The notes: generated from the letters alone by a model not told the origin. A stretch of DNA of 64,000 nt from Cecembia rubra (GCF_003014575.1 NZ_PYGF01000002.1:62001-126000); one strand, 5' to 3'. Numbered from the stretch's first letter, positions 18,834-28,126 are shown. Program-made: numbers and translations.

Positions 18834-20153
18834 ATGTCTGAAATTAAGTCTGACAAATTCATCCAATACAAGGTGAAAGACATTTCCCTGGCGGAGTGGG
18901 GAAGGAAGGAAATTACATTGGCTGAGGCTGAGATGCCTGGATTGATGGCTTTGAGAGAGGAGTTTGGCCCGTCCCAGCCTTTAAAAGGAGCAAGAATCGC
19001 AGGATGTCTTCACATGACCATCCAAACGGCAGTTTTGATAGAGACTTTGGTAGCGTTAGGTGCTGAGGTAACCTGGTCATCCTGTAATATTTTCTCTACA
19101 CAGGACCATGCAGCTGCAGCCATTGCTGCTGCGGGTATTTCTGTATATGCATGGAAAGGTATGACAGCTGAAGAATTTGATTGGTGTATTGAGCAGACTT
19201 TGTTCTTTGGTGAAGATAGAGAACCTCTAAATATGATTTTGGATGACGGTGGTGACCTCACCAATATGGTTTTGGATAATTATCCAGAGCTGGTAGCCGG
19301 TATCAAAGGACTTTCAGAAGAGACTACCACTGGGGTACATAGGCTTTATGAAAGAATGAAAAACGGTACTTTACCTATGCCTGCCATCAATGTGAATGAC
19401 TCAGTGACCAAGTCTAAATTTGATAATAAATATGGTTGCAAGGAGTCTTTGGTGGACGCTATCAGAAGGGCTACAGACGTCATGATGGCCGGAAAAGTGG
19501 CTGTAGTGGCAGGATACGGAGATGTGGGCAAAGGGTCTGCTGCTTCACTGAGAGGTGCCGGTGCAAGAGTGATTGTTACTGAAATCGATCCGATCTGTGC
19601 CCTTCAGGCAGCTATGGATGGCTATGCTGTGAAGAAAATGGTGGATGCCGTGAAGGAAGCCGATATCGTAGTGACTGCTACAGGAAATAAAGATATCATC
19701 ACCGAGGAGCATTTCAGGGCGATGAAAGACAAGGCAATTGTTTGCAATATCGGTCACTTTGATAATGAAATCGATATGGCATGGCTCAACAAAAATTATG
19801 GCTTTACCAAGGACGTTATCAAGCCTCAGGTGGACCTGTATACCATTGAAGGAAAACAGATCATTGTCTTGGCAGAAGGCAGGTTAGTGAATTTGGGTTG
19901 TGCCACTGGCCATCCATCTTTCGTGATGTCCAACTCTTTTACCAATCAGACATTGGCACAGTTGGAGCTATGGACCAATACAGACAAGTATGAGCCTGGT
20001 GTATATGTATTGCCTAAACACCTGGATGAAAAAGTTGCGGCACTTCACTTGGCCAAATTAGGAGTAGAACTGGATACTTTGACCCCTGAGCAGGCAGCAT
20101 ATATAGGGGTGACTGTAGAAGGACCGTTCAAACCTGAATATTATAGGTATTGA
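18834..20153 (+). CDS. ahcY: Adenosylhomocysteinase
   Basis: A 439-residue NAD-dependent enzyme that splits S-adenosylhomocysteine into adenosine and homocysteine, clearing the product of methyltransferases. The substrate half shows [32 protein letters not shown] and [11 protein letters not shown]. The cofactor half has the Rossmann loop [12 protein letters not shown] and [12 protein letters not shown]. It ends with the family tail KPEYYRY, so it is complete. It is cytoplasmic, stands alone between birA and a strong terminator, and has its own -7-like element. Confidence 0.97.
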   Translation: MSEIKSDKFIQYKVKDISLAEWGRKEITLAEAEMPGLMALREEFGPSQPLKGARIAGCLHMTIQTAVLIETLVALGAEVTWSSCNIFSTQDHAAAAIAAAGISVYAWKGMTAEEFDWCIEQTLFFGEDREPLNMILDDGGDLTNMVLDNYPELVAGIKGLSEETTTGVHRLYERMKNGTLPMPAINVNDSVTKSKFDNKYGCKESLVDAIRRATDVMMAGKVAVVAGYGDVGKGSAASLRGAGARVIVTEIDPICALQAAMDGYAVKKMVDAVKEADIVVTATGNKDIITEEHFRAMKDKAIVCNIGHFDNEIDMAWLNKNYGFTKDVIKPQVDLYTIEGKQIIVLAEGRLVNLGCATGHPSFVMSNSFTNQTLAQLELWTNTDKYEPGVYVLPKHLDEKVAALHLAKLGVELDTLTPEQAAYIGVTVEGPFKPEYYRY

Positions 20154-20170
20154 TTAGTTCTTATTATGCA

Positions 20171-20210
20171 AAAATAGGCTGTCTCATATATGGGGACAGC
20201 CTATTTTTTT
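20171..20210 (+). terminator. Terminator after ahcY
   Basis: Inverted repeat AATAGGCTGTC / GACAGCCTATT with flanking A- and T-runs, starting 18 bases after the ahcY stop. Confidence 0.92.
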
Positions 20211-20420
20211 TATCAAGGAAAGAGGGCTTATCCAAATTTAATCATGGAATTAGATCTTCATCCATTAATTTGATTTTTGTTAATGCTTTTTTTTTATTTG
20301 AATATGATAGGTCTACTTTGAGAAAAGTTATTGGTTTCTTGACAGGGAAGGAGTAGTTTTCCAAAAAAAAATGCTTCAAGATGATTTTTGAATTCCTATT
20401 CGGGATTGATGAATTTCCTG

Positions 20421-20819
20421 TCAAGACTGAAAAGAAAATAATCTGCTTCCCTGCAAGGGTAAAAAACAGTAAGTAGTAAAATTGATTTCTTGAACAATGG
20501 AAAATTCTACTTTTTTCAAATAAGTTCCGATCACATTAGGCATGCCATGATAAGATTTATTAGGCTGCACCCCAAGTTCCAATTTACCATGAACCGCACT
20601 TCCATATCGTTCCAAAAGCTTTTCTATTCTTAGTGAACCATTTTCAAATGCTTTTTTAGTGGGGAACTTATTTTATGCTTTGGCTATCATTGCCCAATTA
20701 ATTACCATGTCAGGACAAAAAGGAATTCCTTCATTGACATTAATTGGTTTCATCAATTCAGGAAATGGTGAGTCTTTGGAAAAAAATATTTTATACGAGA
20801 ATTTAATAAAACAATTTCC
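20421..20819 (-). pseudogene. Decayed coding remnant with one internal stop
   Basis: The 700 bases between ahcY and the esterase gene hold a lower-strand frame free of stops from 20819 to 20421, apart from one TAA at 20675-20673. Both halves look like real protein: before the stop, INVNEGIPFCPDMVINWAM; after it, LLERYGSAVHGKLELG and SYHGMPNVIGTYLKKVEF. The two halves stay in the same frame, so a single substitution could have split them. There is no convincing start. I do not recognise the family. It could also be chance; the evidence is the protein-like composition only. Confidence 0.35.
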
Positions 20820-20871
20820 TTAAAATAAACTGGCTTCCAAGCTTGCTCGAAAGGGTGTTGTGTATTTTAGT

Positions 20872-22020
20872 TCAAGACTTACCTTCGCGATCAGAGAAAA
20901 ACAGCCATTCTATTGCTTTTGGAAATTCATCACTCCAGTATGTTTCATTGTGCTTACCTTCCATATTGATACTAAGGTTTACATTCATTTTCTCCCTTAT
21001 CCCTTCCCTTTTCAGCAGTCGCTTTTTAAATTTTTTGACGTGTTTGACCATTGTTTCACTTTCGTCACCTCCAGCGTAAAGGTAAATTTTGGTCTCCATA
21101 GGTTCAAAAAAATCAAGAAATGAAAACTTGATTTTAGGGATTACCCATAAAGAGGGTGAAAATATCATTAGCTTACCATAAACTTCTGGATACATCAGCC
21201 CACTGAAAATGCTCACAAGACCGCCCATAGAGCTGCCTCCAATTCCGGTAAATTCCCTTTCAGGTTTTGTTCTGAAATTTTTATCCACAAATGGCTTCAA
21301 GGTATCAGTGACAAACCTGATGTATTTTTTGCCCTGACCTTCTCCCAATAGGGTTTTGCCAACATTATACTCCAAAAGCCTTTCCCTCTCAGCATGCTCA
21401 ATTGCAATGATGATAATTCCCCCAATACCATAATCAGACATTACTGCCAGTTTCTTATCGATCTGCCAATTGCCAAAAGGGGAACTCTCATTAAACAAGT
21501 TTTGGGCATCTTGTAGGTAAAGGACAGGGTAATGTTCTTTTGATGTGTCGTAATCATGGGGTAGTAGAGCCCATACTTTCCTTTTTTTATTGAGTTGGGG
21601 AATTTCAAATTCTTCTGAAATCAGGTGGACTTTTGGAAGCTGACTGGGCCTGTAAGGAAGCCAGTTTTTTCTCCAACGGGGAACAAATTCCTCTTGAATC
21701 CCCTGCTTTTTTTGACAATGTCTGTTAGGAGTTTTATTTCCATATCGGTCAATTTCCACTTCTGACCAGTCCCCTTTGGTAAATTTATATTTGAGTTCAT
21801 CGGGATAATCAAAAGTTTCAGGGAAAGTAAAACTGTATATTCCTTCTTCTATTTTATGAAGCAAATATCGTTTATCCTGTGTAGCCCAATCATTAAAATT
21901 GCCTGATAAGTAAACAGGCCTATGGTCATCTTCATCGGTTTTCAATAGAATGGTCAAACCTTTGGGTGCTTCGGTTTGATTTGTTAAGGTGTCCGTTTTT
22001 TCTTCGCAATCCATCTGCAT
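20872..22020 (-). CDS. Esterase (Fes/esterase D family) with N-terminal carbohydrate-binding-like domain
   Basis: A 382-residue protein. Residues about 20-100 resemble an E-set/CBM48-like fold (VYLSGNFNDWATQD, YKFTKGDWSEVE). The rest is an alpha/beta-hydrolase of the esterase D/enterochelin esterase group: YPVLYLQDAQNLF, the nucleophile elbow GIGGSSMGGLVS, YAGGDESE and a likely catalytic His in GKHNETYW. Such enzymes act on acyl esters of sugars or siderophores; the substrate is unknown. No clear signal peptide, although a cysteine near the start leaves export open. ATG at 22020 is chosen over a TTG one codon earlier; another ATG lies at 22014. Confidence 0.82.
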   Translation of the reverse strand: MQMDCEEKTDTLTNQTEAPKGLTILLKTDEDDHRPVYLSGNFNDWATQDKRYLLHKIEEGIYSFTFPETFDYPDELKYKFTKGDWSEVEIDRYGNKTPNRHCQKKQGIQEEFVPRWRKNWLPYRPSQLPKVHLISEEFEIPQLNKKRKVWALLPHDYDTSKEHYPVLYLQDAQNLFNESSPFGNWQIDKKLAVMSDYGIGGIIIIAIEHAERERLLEYNVGKTLLGEGQGKKYIRFVTDTLKPFVDKNFRTKPEREFTGIGGSSMGGLVSIFSGLMYPEVYGKLMIFSPSLWVIPKIKFSFLDFFEPMETKIYLYAGGDESETMVKHVKKFKKRLLKREGIREKMNVNLSINMEGKHNETYWSDEFPKAIEWLFFSDREGKS

Positions 22021-22100
22021 CAATTACCTTTGTTTTTCCTTTTTAGCAAGAATGTAAAAATAGGTGTTTGATAATTTGGGAAAAAGTAATGGCAAAAAAT

Positions 22101-22126
22101 AAAGGGCTTTTTTGATAAAGCCCTTT
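22101..22126 (-). terminator. Terminator after the cytochrome-like lipoprotein gene
   Basis: Arms AAAGGGCTTT and AAAGCCCTTT around a 6-base loop, 14 bases beyond the stop at 22140. Confidence 0.85.
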
Positions 22127-22139
22127 TCGATTTGAATGA

Positions 22140-22631
22140 TTAAAACCTTACAGGTGAAGTCCTATTGAGCGGAATTTGGATTACCACATAGGATTCTCCT
22201 TCCTTCGCATGACATGCGTTGCAGGCAGAAGTCAGCATCTGGAACCCTTTAAGAAATTCTTCTTTGTCTTCCTTTTTAACCAATTCTTCCATGTAAGGAA
22301 GTGTTTCCTTCATAAATTCTTCTGAGGAAGCAGTTCGTGCAGGCCGTCTTTTGAGTCCATCTTCCAGGGCTTCAATGATATGTTCGATTTGGTGGTCAGC
22401 ATAGCCCCAGTTTTCGTCCATTCCTGCCCAATATAATTCAGAGTATCTGTATCCAACTTCTACCATAGTCCTGCTGAAACCTCCGAGCTGATGGGCTACT
22501 TCCTCGAGTTTTTCCTCAGTGGTACCCTCTAGCCAGCCATCTAAACCCACAGCTGTAGATTTTTCTTCAGTTGGAGTTTGGCAGGAGATAGTTAAGTAAA
22601 TTAGAAAGATAAATAATGATGCCTTTTTCAT
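22140..22631 (-). CDS. Lipoprotein with one c-type heme motif
   Basis: A 163-residue protein starting MKKASLFIFLIYLTISC, a lipoprotein signal with the modified cysteine at residue 17. The middle is helical (YRYSELYWAGMDENWGYADHQIEHIIEALEDG-like pattern, split by W and H residues). Near the C-terminus the heme-attachment motif CNACH is followed by AKEGESYVVIQIPL. The late CxxCH within a four-helix-type chain recalls monoheme proteins of the cytochrome c-prime kind, without certainty. It should face the periplasm or cell surface. The ATG at 22631 overlaps the rsmE stop by 4 bases; a longer frame inside rsmE is not used. Confidence 0.75.
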   Translation of the reverse strand: MKKASLFIFLIYLTISCQTPTEEKSTAVGLDGWLEGTTEEKLEEVAHQLGGFSRTMVEVGYRYSELYWAGMDENWGYADHQIEHIIEALEDGLKRRPARTASSEEFMKETLPYMEELVKKEDKEEFLKGFQMLTSACNACHAKEGESYVVIQIPLNRTSPVRF

Positions 22632-23344
22632 GTGAGTTTGAGATTGTTTTTGAGTTGTAAAGTATGTACTGCTGCCAGACCGGCAGTTTCGCTTCTGAGT
22701 CTGCTTTTTCCCAATGAACATGGTAAAAAGTGATGGTCAAAAGCAAGCTGAAGTTCTTGTTGAGAGAAATCTCCTTCAGGTCCAATTAAAATGATATAAG
22801 CTCTATCCTGTTCGGCTTTATCGAACAAATGCCTGTCATTGTCCTTGTCCACATAAGCTATAAACCTTTGGTATTGGTCAAAGGTTTTATCCATTACCAA
22901 CTCAGACATTTGCCTTATGGGATTGAGTTTGGGGAACCTGGTTTTGAGACTTTGTTTGCAGGCAGCGATTATTTTTTTCTCAAGTCGGTCCAACTTGAGG
23001 TTGGGTCTTTCAGAATGTTCAGAAACCATAAAGGTAATTTCATCCACACCGATTTCTGTTGCTTTTTCAACCATCCATTCCATCCTTTCCAAGTTTTTGG
23101 TTGGACAGATGGCCAAGTGGATGTAGTAATCATTTTGTGGAGCATACTGCCTTTGGCTGACCTGAAGCTTGGCTTTTTTAGGATTGGCATCTATTATGGT
23201 ACAAGTTAGAAGGCAACCCGTGCCATCGGTAAAATATACCTTATCTCCAATTGTTTTTCTCAGAACCCTGATCAAATGCTTAGATTCATCCTGGTCTAAG
23301 TAAAATGTACTTTCAAAAGTTTTTTGGTAATAAAATAGCTGCAT
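22628..23344 (-). CDS. rsmE: 16S rRNA (uracil(1498)-N(3))-methyltransferase
   Basis: A 238-residue SPOUT-class enzyme that methylates N3 of U1498 in 16S rRNA using SAM. The N-terminal PUA-like part contains HLIRVLRKTIGDKVYFTDG. The trefoil-knot SAM site is seen as IILIGPEGDFSQQE and SLGKSRLRSETAGLAAVHTL. Length and ends match the family. It is followed directly, with an ATGA overlap, by the cytochrome-like lipoprotein gene. Confidence 0.95.
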   Translation of the reverse strand: MQLFYYQKTFESTFYLDQDESKHLIRVLRKTIGDKVYFTDGTGCLLTCTIIDANPKKAKLQVSQRQYAPQNDYYIHLAICPTKNLERMEWMVEKATEIGVDEITFMVSEHSERPNLKLDRLEKKIIAACKQSLKTRFPKLNPIRQMSELVMDKTFDQYQRFIAYVDKDNDRHLFDKAEQDRAYIILIGPEGDFSQQELQLAFDHHFLPCSLGKSRLRSETAGLAAVHTLQLKNNLKLT

Positions 23345-23421
23345 TTTTTAAGGTTTAGGCATTTTTTCAAAATTAGCCATTAAGGATCAAAAATAATGGA
23401 CTTTAGTCCCAATAGAACAAA

Positions 23422-23452
23422 AAAAGCGCAATCTCTTGGAGACTGCGCTTTA
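23422..23452 (-). terminator. Terminator after the DEAD-box helicase gene
   Basis: Imperfect stem AAAGCGCAATCTC / GGAGACTGCGCTTT, beginning 44 bases beyond the stop at 23497, with a T-run on the lower strand. Confidence 0.85.
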
Positions 23453-23496
23453 AAACCACTAACCTTTATAAATTAATTTACCAATTATGAAAATTC

Positions 23497-25230
23497 TTAA
23501 CCTTTTGAGATTTCCATATTGACAGACTTGCCTTTAATCGTGTTGTTCTTCATCACTTTAATGATGTGGTCGGCATCTTTGGAAGGAACATCCACAAAAG
23601 AGAAATTGTCAAATATGTCAATACCTCCGATGCTTCTGCCAGGGACTCCTGTTTCGCCAGCTATCGCGCCAACAATATCATTAGGCCTTACCCTGTCTTT
23701 TTTGCCCAAATTGATGAAAAGTCGGGCCATGCCAGGCTCTCTGACACCTTTTTCTCTTGATCCTCTTTTTTCACTCTTGACACCTCTGTCTCGTTCTCTT
23801 CCTCTGCCTCTATCTCTATCACGTTCTCTTCCTCTGCCACCATCACGGTCTCTATCTCTGCCAGATCTTTCCCCACGCTCTCTTTCTCTTCCAAGATCCA
23901 AGCTGAAATTCTGTTCTTCCATTTCGTGGACAGCTTCGGCCAATTGGATTTTTGTAAGACCTAGGACAATTTGCTCCATTGTCAAGCCTTCGGTAAGCAT
24001 TTGCCCAATGGTATCTTCATAGAAAGAATTGTCTTCTTCCTTGCTTAATTGCCTGTAAATGTCTTTGACCAGTTGTTGTTTTTTCAACTCAATCAAATCT
24101 GTTACAGAAGGAGGAGACATTTTGTTGATGGAAGTTTTGATGAATTTCTCCAGGTCTTTCAACTTGTACATGTCTTTTCTCCCGGTAACAAAACTTATAG
24201 CAGTTCCGGATTTGCCTGCACGGCCAGTTCTACCGATCCTGTGTACATAGTTCTCTTCATCCAGAGGCAGATCGAAATTGAATACAGCTTCAACATTGTC
24301 CACATCTATACCCCTTGCGGCCACATCAGTAGCTACAAGTACGGACACATGACCTTTTCTGAATTTACCCATAACTTTGGTACGTTGAGCCTGGGAAAGG
24401 TCTCCGTGTAATGCTTCTGCCTGAATGCCCCTCGCCATCAATTCTTCGGTTACCTCATCCGTGGTCTTCTTGGTATTACAGAATACTACACTAAGTGCAA
24501 ACTGGTTCAAATTGATCAACCTGGACATAAGTTCAAGTTTCAATGACGGTTTTACCTCATAGTACACCTGAGAAATATTTTCAACAGTAAGCTCTTTTCT
24601 AAGCACTTTTACAATTTCCGGATTGTCCTGGAATTTCTTCGTTAGATCAAGAATTGGCTTTGCCATAGTAGCAGAGAAAAAAACAGTTTGTCTCTGTTCA
24701 GGACATTCGCTAAGGATATTTTCAATATCCTCCCTGAATCCCATGTCAAGCATCTCATCAGCCTCGTCCAATACAATGATGCCAACATGGTCAAGTTTCA
24801 AAGTGCCCCTATCCATGTGGTCCATGATCCTACCAGGTGTTCCTACTACGATCTGAACTCCTTTTTTAAGACTTTTTATCTGACGATCAATTGATTCACC
24901 ACCATAAATACAGGTTGAACTCAATCCTCTTTTATATTTTGAAAGTTTGACAATTTCTCCCTCAACCTGAACGGCCAATTCTCTGGTAGGACAAAGGATC
25001 AAAGCCTGGGGCTTGTGAAACTCTACGTCTACCTGATCAATGATCGGGATAGCAAAAGACGCAGTCTTACCGGTTCCCGTTTGGGCTTGACCGATAACAT
25101 CTCTGCCTTGAAGTAATAAAGGGATAGATTGTGCTTGAATTGGTGAAGGATGGGTATAGCCCATATCTTCCACCGCCTTTAGGATTTCGTTAGAAATCCC
25201 AAGGTCTGAGAATAATAATTCTTTTTCCAT
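23497..25230 (-). CDS. DEAD-box RNA helicase, DbpA/CsdA-like
   Basis: A 577-residue ATP-dependent RNA helicase for ribosome assembly or RNA decay. The motifs are in order: Q motif near residue 30, motif I AQTGTGKT, PTRELA, GTPGRIMDH, VLDEADEMLDMGF, FFSATM, then the second RecA domain with VATDVAARGIDV and HRIGRTGRAGKSG. A low-complexity Arg/Asp/Gly/Glu linker (about 445-495) follows, then a C-terminal DbpA-type RNA-binding domain (FINLGKKDRVRPNDIVGAI, GGIDIFDNFSFVDVP). A long leader and a strong own promoter upstream suggest regulation at the mRNA level, as for cold-induced helicases. Confidence 0.94.
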   Translation of the reverse strand: MEKELLFSDLGISNEILKAVEDMGYTHPSPIQAQSIPLLLQGRDVIGQAQTGTGKTASFAIPIIDQVDVEFHKPQALILCPTRELAVQVEGEIVKLSKYKRGLSSTCIYGGESIDRQIKSLKKGVQIVVGTPGRIMDHMDRGTLKLDHVGIIVLDEADEMLDMGFREDIENILSECPEQRQTVFFSATMAKPILDLTKKFQDNPEIVKVLRKELTVENISQVYYEVKPSLKLELMSRLINLNQFALSVVFCNTKKTTDEVTEELMARGIQAEALHGDLSQAQRTKVMGKFRKGHVSVLVATDVAARGIDVDNVEAVFNFDLPLDEENYVHRIGRTGRAGKSGTAISFVTGRKDMYKLKDLEKFIKTSINKMSPPSVTDLIELKKQQLVKDIYRQLSKEEDNSFYEDTIGQMLTEGLTMEQIVLGLTKIQLAEAVHEMEEQNFSLDLGRERERGERSGRDRDRDGGRGRERDRDRGRGRERDRGVKSEKRGSREKGVREPGMARLFINLGKKDRVRPNDIVGAIAGETGVPGRSIGGIDIFDNFSFVDVPSKDADHIIKVMKNNTIKGKSVNMEISKG

Positions 25231-25235
25231 GAAAT

Positions 25236-25300
25236 GTTTCCTTGCTTTTTCTCAACCATGTCTCCTAGAAGTAACCCAAGTCAAGCGACACAAAGGAAAC
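25236..25300 (-). promoter_or_regulatory. Foldable 5' leader of the DEAD-box helicase mRNA
   Basis: Between the promoter and the ATG lies a leader of about 100 bases. Its ends can pair: GTTTCCTT (25300-25293 region on the lower strand) with AAGGAAAC (25243-25236), the second ending five bases before the start codon. Pairing would bury the region just upstream of the start. This is an inference from complementarity only. Confidence 0.4.
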
Positions 25301-25335
25301 CACGGATAGAAAAATGTTTTTATTTAATACGGGGG

Positions 25336-25366
25336 CAAAGGTATGAAGTATTATTTGGAAAAACAA
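25336..25366 (-). promoter_or_regulatory. Promoter of the DEAD-box helicase gene
   Basis: On the lower strand, TACCTTTG at 25343-25336 fits TAnnTTTG and a TTG at 25366-25364 lies 20 bases upstream, the expected -33 spacing for Bacteroidota. Confidence 0.65.
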
Positions 25367-25483
25367 GTCTGAGGTATGAGTTTGTGAAATATTTTATACA
25401 AAAAAGCGAAGTACAGAAAAAATTATTTCGAATTAAAGGACGTGGCCTAATGGTTTATCTCAACTTGGATGTAAATGTATGAA

Positions 25484-25744
25484 TCAAATATACTTTTCTG
25501 CTAAAACATTTACCAATGCTATATAGGCTTGTCCAGCTTCTTCTTTGGACATTCCTTTAAGATTTGCCCAAGCATTATATTTGGCAGCGGCTATAAAATC
25601 AAATCCGCCGGGTCGTTCTTCATTGTTGTCTCCTTCCGTGGCCTGCTTATAATAACTATATAGCCTTAATAAGTCTTCATTGCCAGGTTTGCTCGAAAAT
25701 TTTTTGGTAAGTGCAAAAGCCTCTTCCAGATTGTTAGCTTTCAT
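25484..25744 (-). CDS. Acyl-CoA-binding protein
   Basis: An 86-residue four-helix acyl-CoA-binding protein that buffers and carries long-chain acyl-CoA in the cytoplasm. The family pattern is clear: LEEAFALTKKF at the start, LLRLYSYYKQATEGDN (YxxYKQAT), then FDFIAAAKYNAWANLKGMSKEE with the KxxAW motif, and AYIALVNVLAEKY at the end. The ATG at 25744 (MKANNLEE) gives the normal family length; a longer frame upstream is not needed. It stands between the helicase promoter and a small membrane-protein gene. Confidence 0.9.
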   Translation of the reverse strand: MKANNLEEAFALTKKFSSKPGNEDLLRLYSYYKQATEGDNNEERPGGFDFIAAAKYNAWANLKGMSKEEAGQAYIALVNVLAEKYI

Positions 25745-25847
25745 TGGTAAACTCAAATGATTGTATTCAGTTTCCAAATTTATCAAATAAAATATAATTT
25801 CCAATATTCTTAGAATAAACTATTGGTGACGGGAAAAATAAACTGGC

Positions 25848-26366
25848 TCAAACGTCACTAAAACCGCTTAGGAACATAAAAAACAAAATAATCCCTGAAG
25901 CCATGCCAAAGCCAGCAGCCTTCAAATTTTTTCCTTTGGCTTTTTTGTTGAATCCTTCCCTATAATCCCGGGAATTTAAATTTTCAATTCCGACAATATT
26001 TGGATCAGGAGTTTTAGCATCTGTCACAGCGACAATGATAAATCCAATTGCCCCACCGAAAAAGCCTGCACAAAAATTACCCAGAAATCTTTTATGATGG
26101 ATTTTTGCATCTTGAATACCCTTTAAATACATGCTATCCGAAATTTCCAACAACTTTTCATGTGATTCAACAATTACATAATCTACATCTTCTGAGCTGT
26201 ATATTAAATAATCTGATCTTCCATTGGTCTGAAACGTCAATTCAGTTTGATCAACTGATAATACTTCTCCTTTAATTTTCGTTCCGTCTTTTAGGAATAT
26301 GATATCTTTTCCAAAACAATAATTGACTGTAAAAAACAAGAAAATAGCTGATAGTATAAATTTCAT
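25848..26366 (-). CDS. Small membrane protein with signal peptide, unknown function
   Basis: A 172-residue protein. A signal peptide (MKFILSAIFLFFTVNYCFG) precedes a small beta domain, DIIFLKDGTKIKGEVLSVDQ, of the type found in many Bacteroidota cell-envelope proteins. Two hydrophobic segments then occur (FCAGFFGGAIGFIIVAV and AAGFGMASGIILFFMFL) with a basic loop between (FNKKAKGKNLKAA). It probably sits in the inner membrane. No family with a known function was recognised. It is same-stranded with citrate synthase but beyond that gene's terminator, so it is probably transcribed separately. Confidence 0.6.
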   Translation of the reverse strand: MKFILSAIFLFFTVNYCFGKDIIFLKDGTKIKGEVLSVDQTELTFQTNGRSDYLIYSSEDVDYVIVESHEKLLEISDSMYLKGIQDAKIHHKRFLGNFCAGFFGGAIGFIIVAVTDAKTPDPNIVGIENLNSRDYREGFNKKAKGKNLKAAGFGMASGIILFFMFLSGFSDV

Positions 26367-26450
26367 ATCGATATGCTTATGGATTTGATTGATTTATTTG
26401 CGATATAATTTAAGTTAAAATGATCATAAAAATAAATTTTGAAAAAAAGA

Positions 26451-26482
26451 AAACCCGGACAAACAAGGTCTTGTCCGGGTTT
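26451..26482 (-). terminator. Terminator after gltA
   Basis: Arms AAACCCGGACAA and TTGTCCGGGTTT around an 8-base loop, 73 bases beyond the gltA stop. Confidence 0.88.
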
Positions 26483-26554
26483 TATGAGATAATGAGTTAA
26501 TTAAGAATGAAAGATGCTTATTAACTATAAAATTTCAGGTCTAATATTAAAGAA

Positions 26555-27844
26555 TCAGCCTCTTCTGTTCATAGATACATAATCCCTCTCATTTTCACCA
26601 GTGTAAATTTGACGAGGTCTGCCAATAGGCTCACCATTTTGTCTCATTTCCTTCCACTGAGCGATCCATCCTGGGAGTCTTCCCAGTGCAAATAGGACTG
26701 TAAACATCTCTGTAGGGATACCCATGGCTCTGTAAATGATACCAGAATAGAAATCAACATTTGGATAAAGCTTTCTATCCACGAAATACTGGTCGTTCAA
26801 TGCGGCATATTCAAGTTCTTTGGCAATTTCCAAAACTGGGTCTTTGATTCCAAGTTTGCCCAAAACATCATCTGCTGCTTTTTTGATAATGGTTGCTCTT
26901 GGGTCAAAGTTTTTGTAAACCCTGTGACCAAAGCCCATCAATCTGAAAGGATCATCTTTGTCTTTGGCTTTGTTCAGGAATTTCTTGGTGTCGCCTCCAT
27001 CAGCCTTGATTGCTTCTAGCATTTCGATTACGGCCTGGTTTGCACCACCGTGAAGTGGTCCCCACAAGGCATTGATTCCAGCAGAAATGGAAGCATAGAT
27101 GCTGGCCTGGGAAGAGCCTACGATCCGGACAGTAGAAGTAGAGCAATTTTGCTCATGGTCAGCGTGAAGAATCAACAATTGGTCAAGAGCTTTTGCGATT
27201 ACCGGATCTACCTCGTACTTTTCTGCCGGTAGGGCAAACATCATTTTAAGGAAGTTGGAACAATAATCCAAACTGTTGTCAGGATAATTTACAGGATGTC
27301 CCACTTCATTTTTATATGCCCAAGCAGCAAAGGTTGGCATTTTGGCAAGCAACCTTACTATGGAAAGGTTTACATCAGCCTCATCTCTGGTTGGATCTAA
27401 AGATTCAGGATAAAATGCAGTCAGAGAACAAACAAGAGAAGAAAGTACTCCCATTGGATGGGCATTGGACGGGAACCCATCAAGTATTTTTTTGATGTCT
27501 TCATGCACCAAAGTATGGGTGGTAATTTCTCTTGTAAATTTCTCGTACTGTAGTTGGGTTGGAAGTTCACCGTAGATCAAGAGATAGGCGACTTCCAAAA
27601 ATGAGGATTTTTCAGCCAAATCTTCTATGCGGTAACCTCTATATCTCAGGACGCCCTGCTCGCCATCCAAAAAGGTAATAGAACTGGTGGTAGAACCTGT
27701 GTTTTTATAACCAGGATCTAAAGTAATTAATCCGGTTTGGGACCTCAATTTAGCAATGTCAATTGCTTTTTCATTTTCAGTACCCTCAATAATAGGGAGT
27801 TCAAAATCCTTTCCTCCGTACGATAACTTAGCGATTTCGGACAT
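26555..27844 (-). CDS. gltA: Citrate synthase
   Basis: A 429-residue type II citrate synthase, joining oxaloacetate and acetyl-CoA at the entry to the TCA cycle. Recognised blocks are an N-terminal beta domain (GLITLDPGYKNTGSTTSSITF), LLIYGELPT, NAHPMGVL, LHADHEQNCSTSTVR, WGPLHGGANQAVIEML with the catalytic His, MGFGHRVYKNFDPRA, and ALGRLPGWIAQWKEM near the end. The long form with the N-terminal domain is usually hexameric and NADH-sensitive; whether this one is cannot be read from the sequence. Single gene with its own terminator. Confidence 0.97.
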   Translation of the reverse strand: MSEIAKLSYGGKDFELPIIEGTENEKAIDIAKLRSQTGLITLDPGYKNTGSTTSSITFLDGEQGVLRYRGYRIEDLAEKSSFLEVAYLLIYGELPTQLQYEKFTREITTHTLVHEDIKKILDGFPSNAHPMGVLSSLVCSLTAFYPESLDPTRDEADVNLSIVRLLAKMPTFAAWAYKNEVGHPVNYPDNSLDYCSNFLKMMFALPAEKYEVDPVIAKALDQLLILHADHEQNCSTSTVRIVGSSQASIYASISAGINALWGPLHGGANQAVIEMLEAIKADGGDTKKFLNKAKDKDDPFRLMGFGHRVYKNFDPRATIIKKAADDVLGKLGIKDPVLEIAKELEYAALNDQYFVDRKLYPNVDFYSGIIYRAMGIPTEMFTVLFALGRLPGWIAQWKEMRQNGEPIGRPRQIYTGENERDYVSMNRRG

Positions 27845-28126
27845 AAGTTGTATGTTTTATTTTCCAGTTTATTGTTTAAAATATTTAACTCTTTAAACGC
27901 GGCTTAAGTTAGCAAAAACATGTATTTTTTACATGATAATTTATACAAACTACCCCGTTTGAAGTATGATTTTTATCAATGTCTCATTATTAAATCCAAT
28001 CAAATAAAAGTTGAAACTCTAATAACAGCAATATTTTTTTGCTTCAATGGGATTGGAGTGATTAACGGACCCAAATATTGTTTGGTTTCAGTAATTTTAT
28101 TCCGCTATATTTTTTTAGCAAGAAAA
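27845..28126. other. Intergenic stretch, nothing assigned
   Basis: AT-rich sequence between the gltA start and the brxB terminator. It must hold the gltA promoter; a TGTTTTTG on the lower strand near 27918 is one base off the -7 consensus. No RNA gene or repeat was seen. Confidence 0.4.

Noticed and set aside
20150-20356. 68-codon ORF overlapping the ahcY stop
   Set aside because: It reads straight through the ahcY terminator hairpin.
23760-23890. Repetitive stretch that could suggest a CRISPR or tandem repeat
   Set aside because: The repeats are short, irregular and follow codons of an RGRERDRD-type linker; no spacer structure.
23519-24022. Upper-strand ORF rich in Ser/Leu/Pro repeats
   Set aside because: It is the antisense shadow of the Arg/Asp/Gly-rich linker of the DEAD-box helicase.
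25234-25482. 82-codon upper-strand ORF
   Set aside because: It runs antisense through the helicase leader and promoter and has no recognisable protein features.
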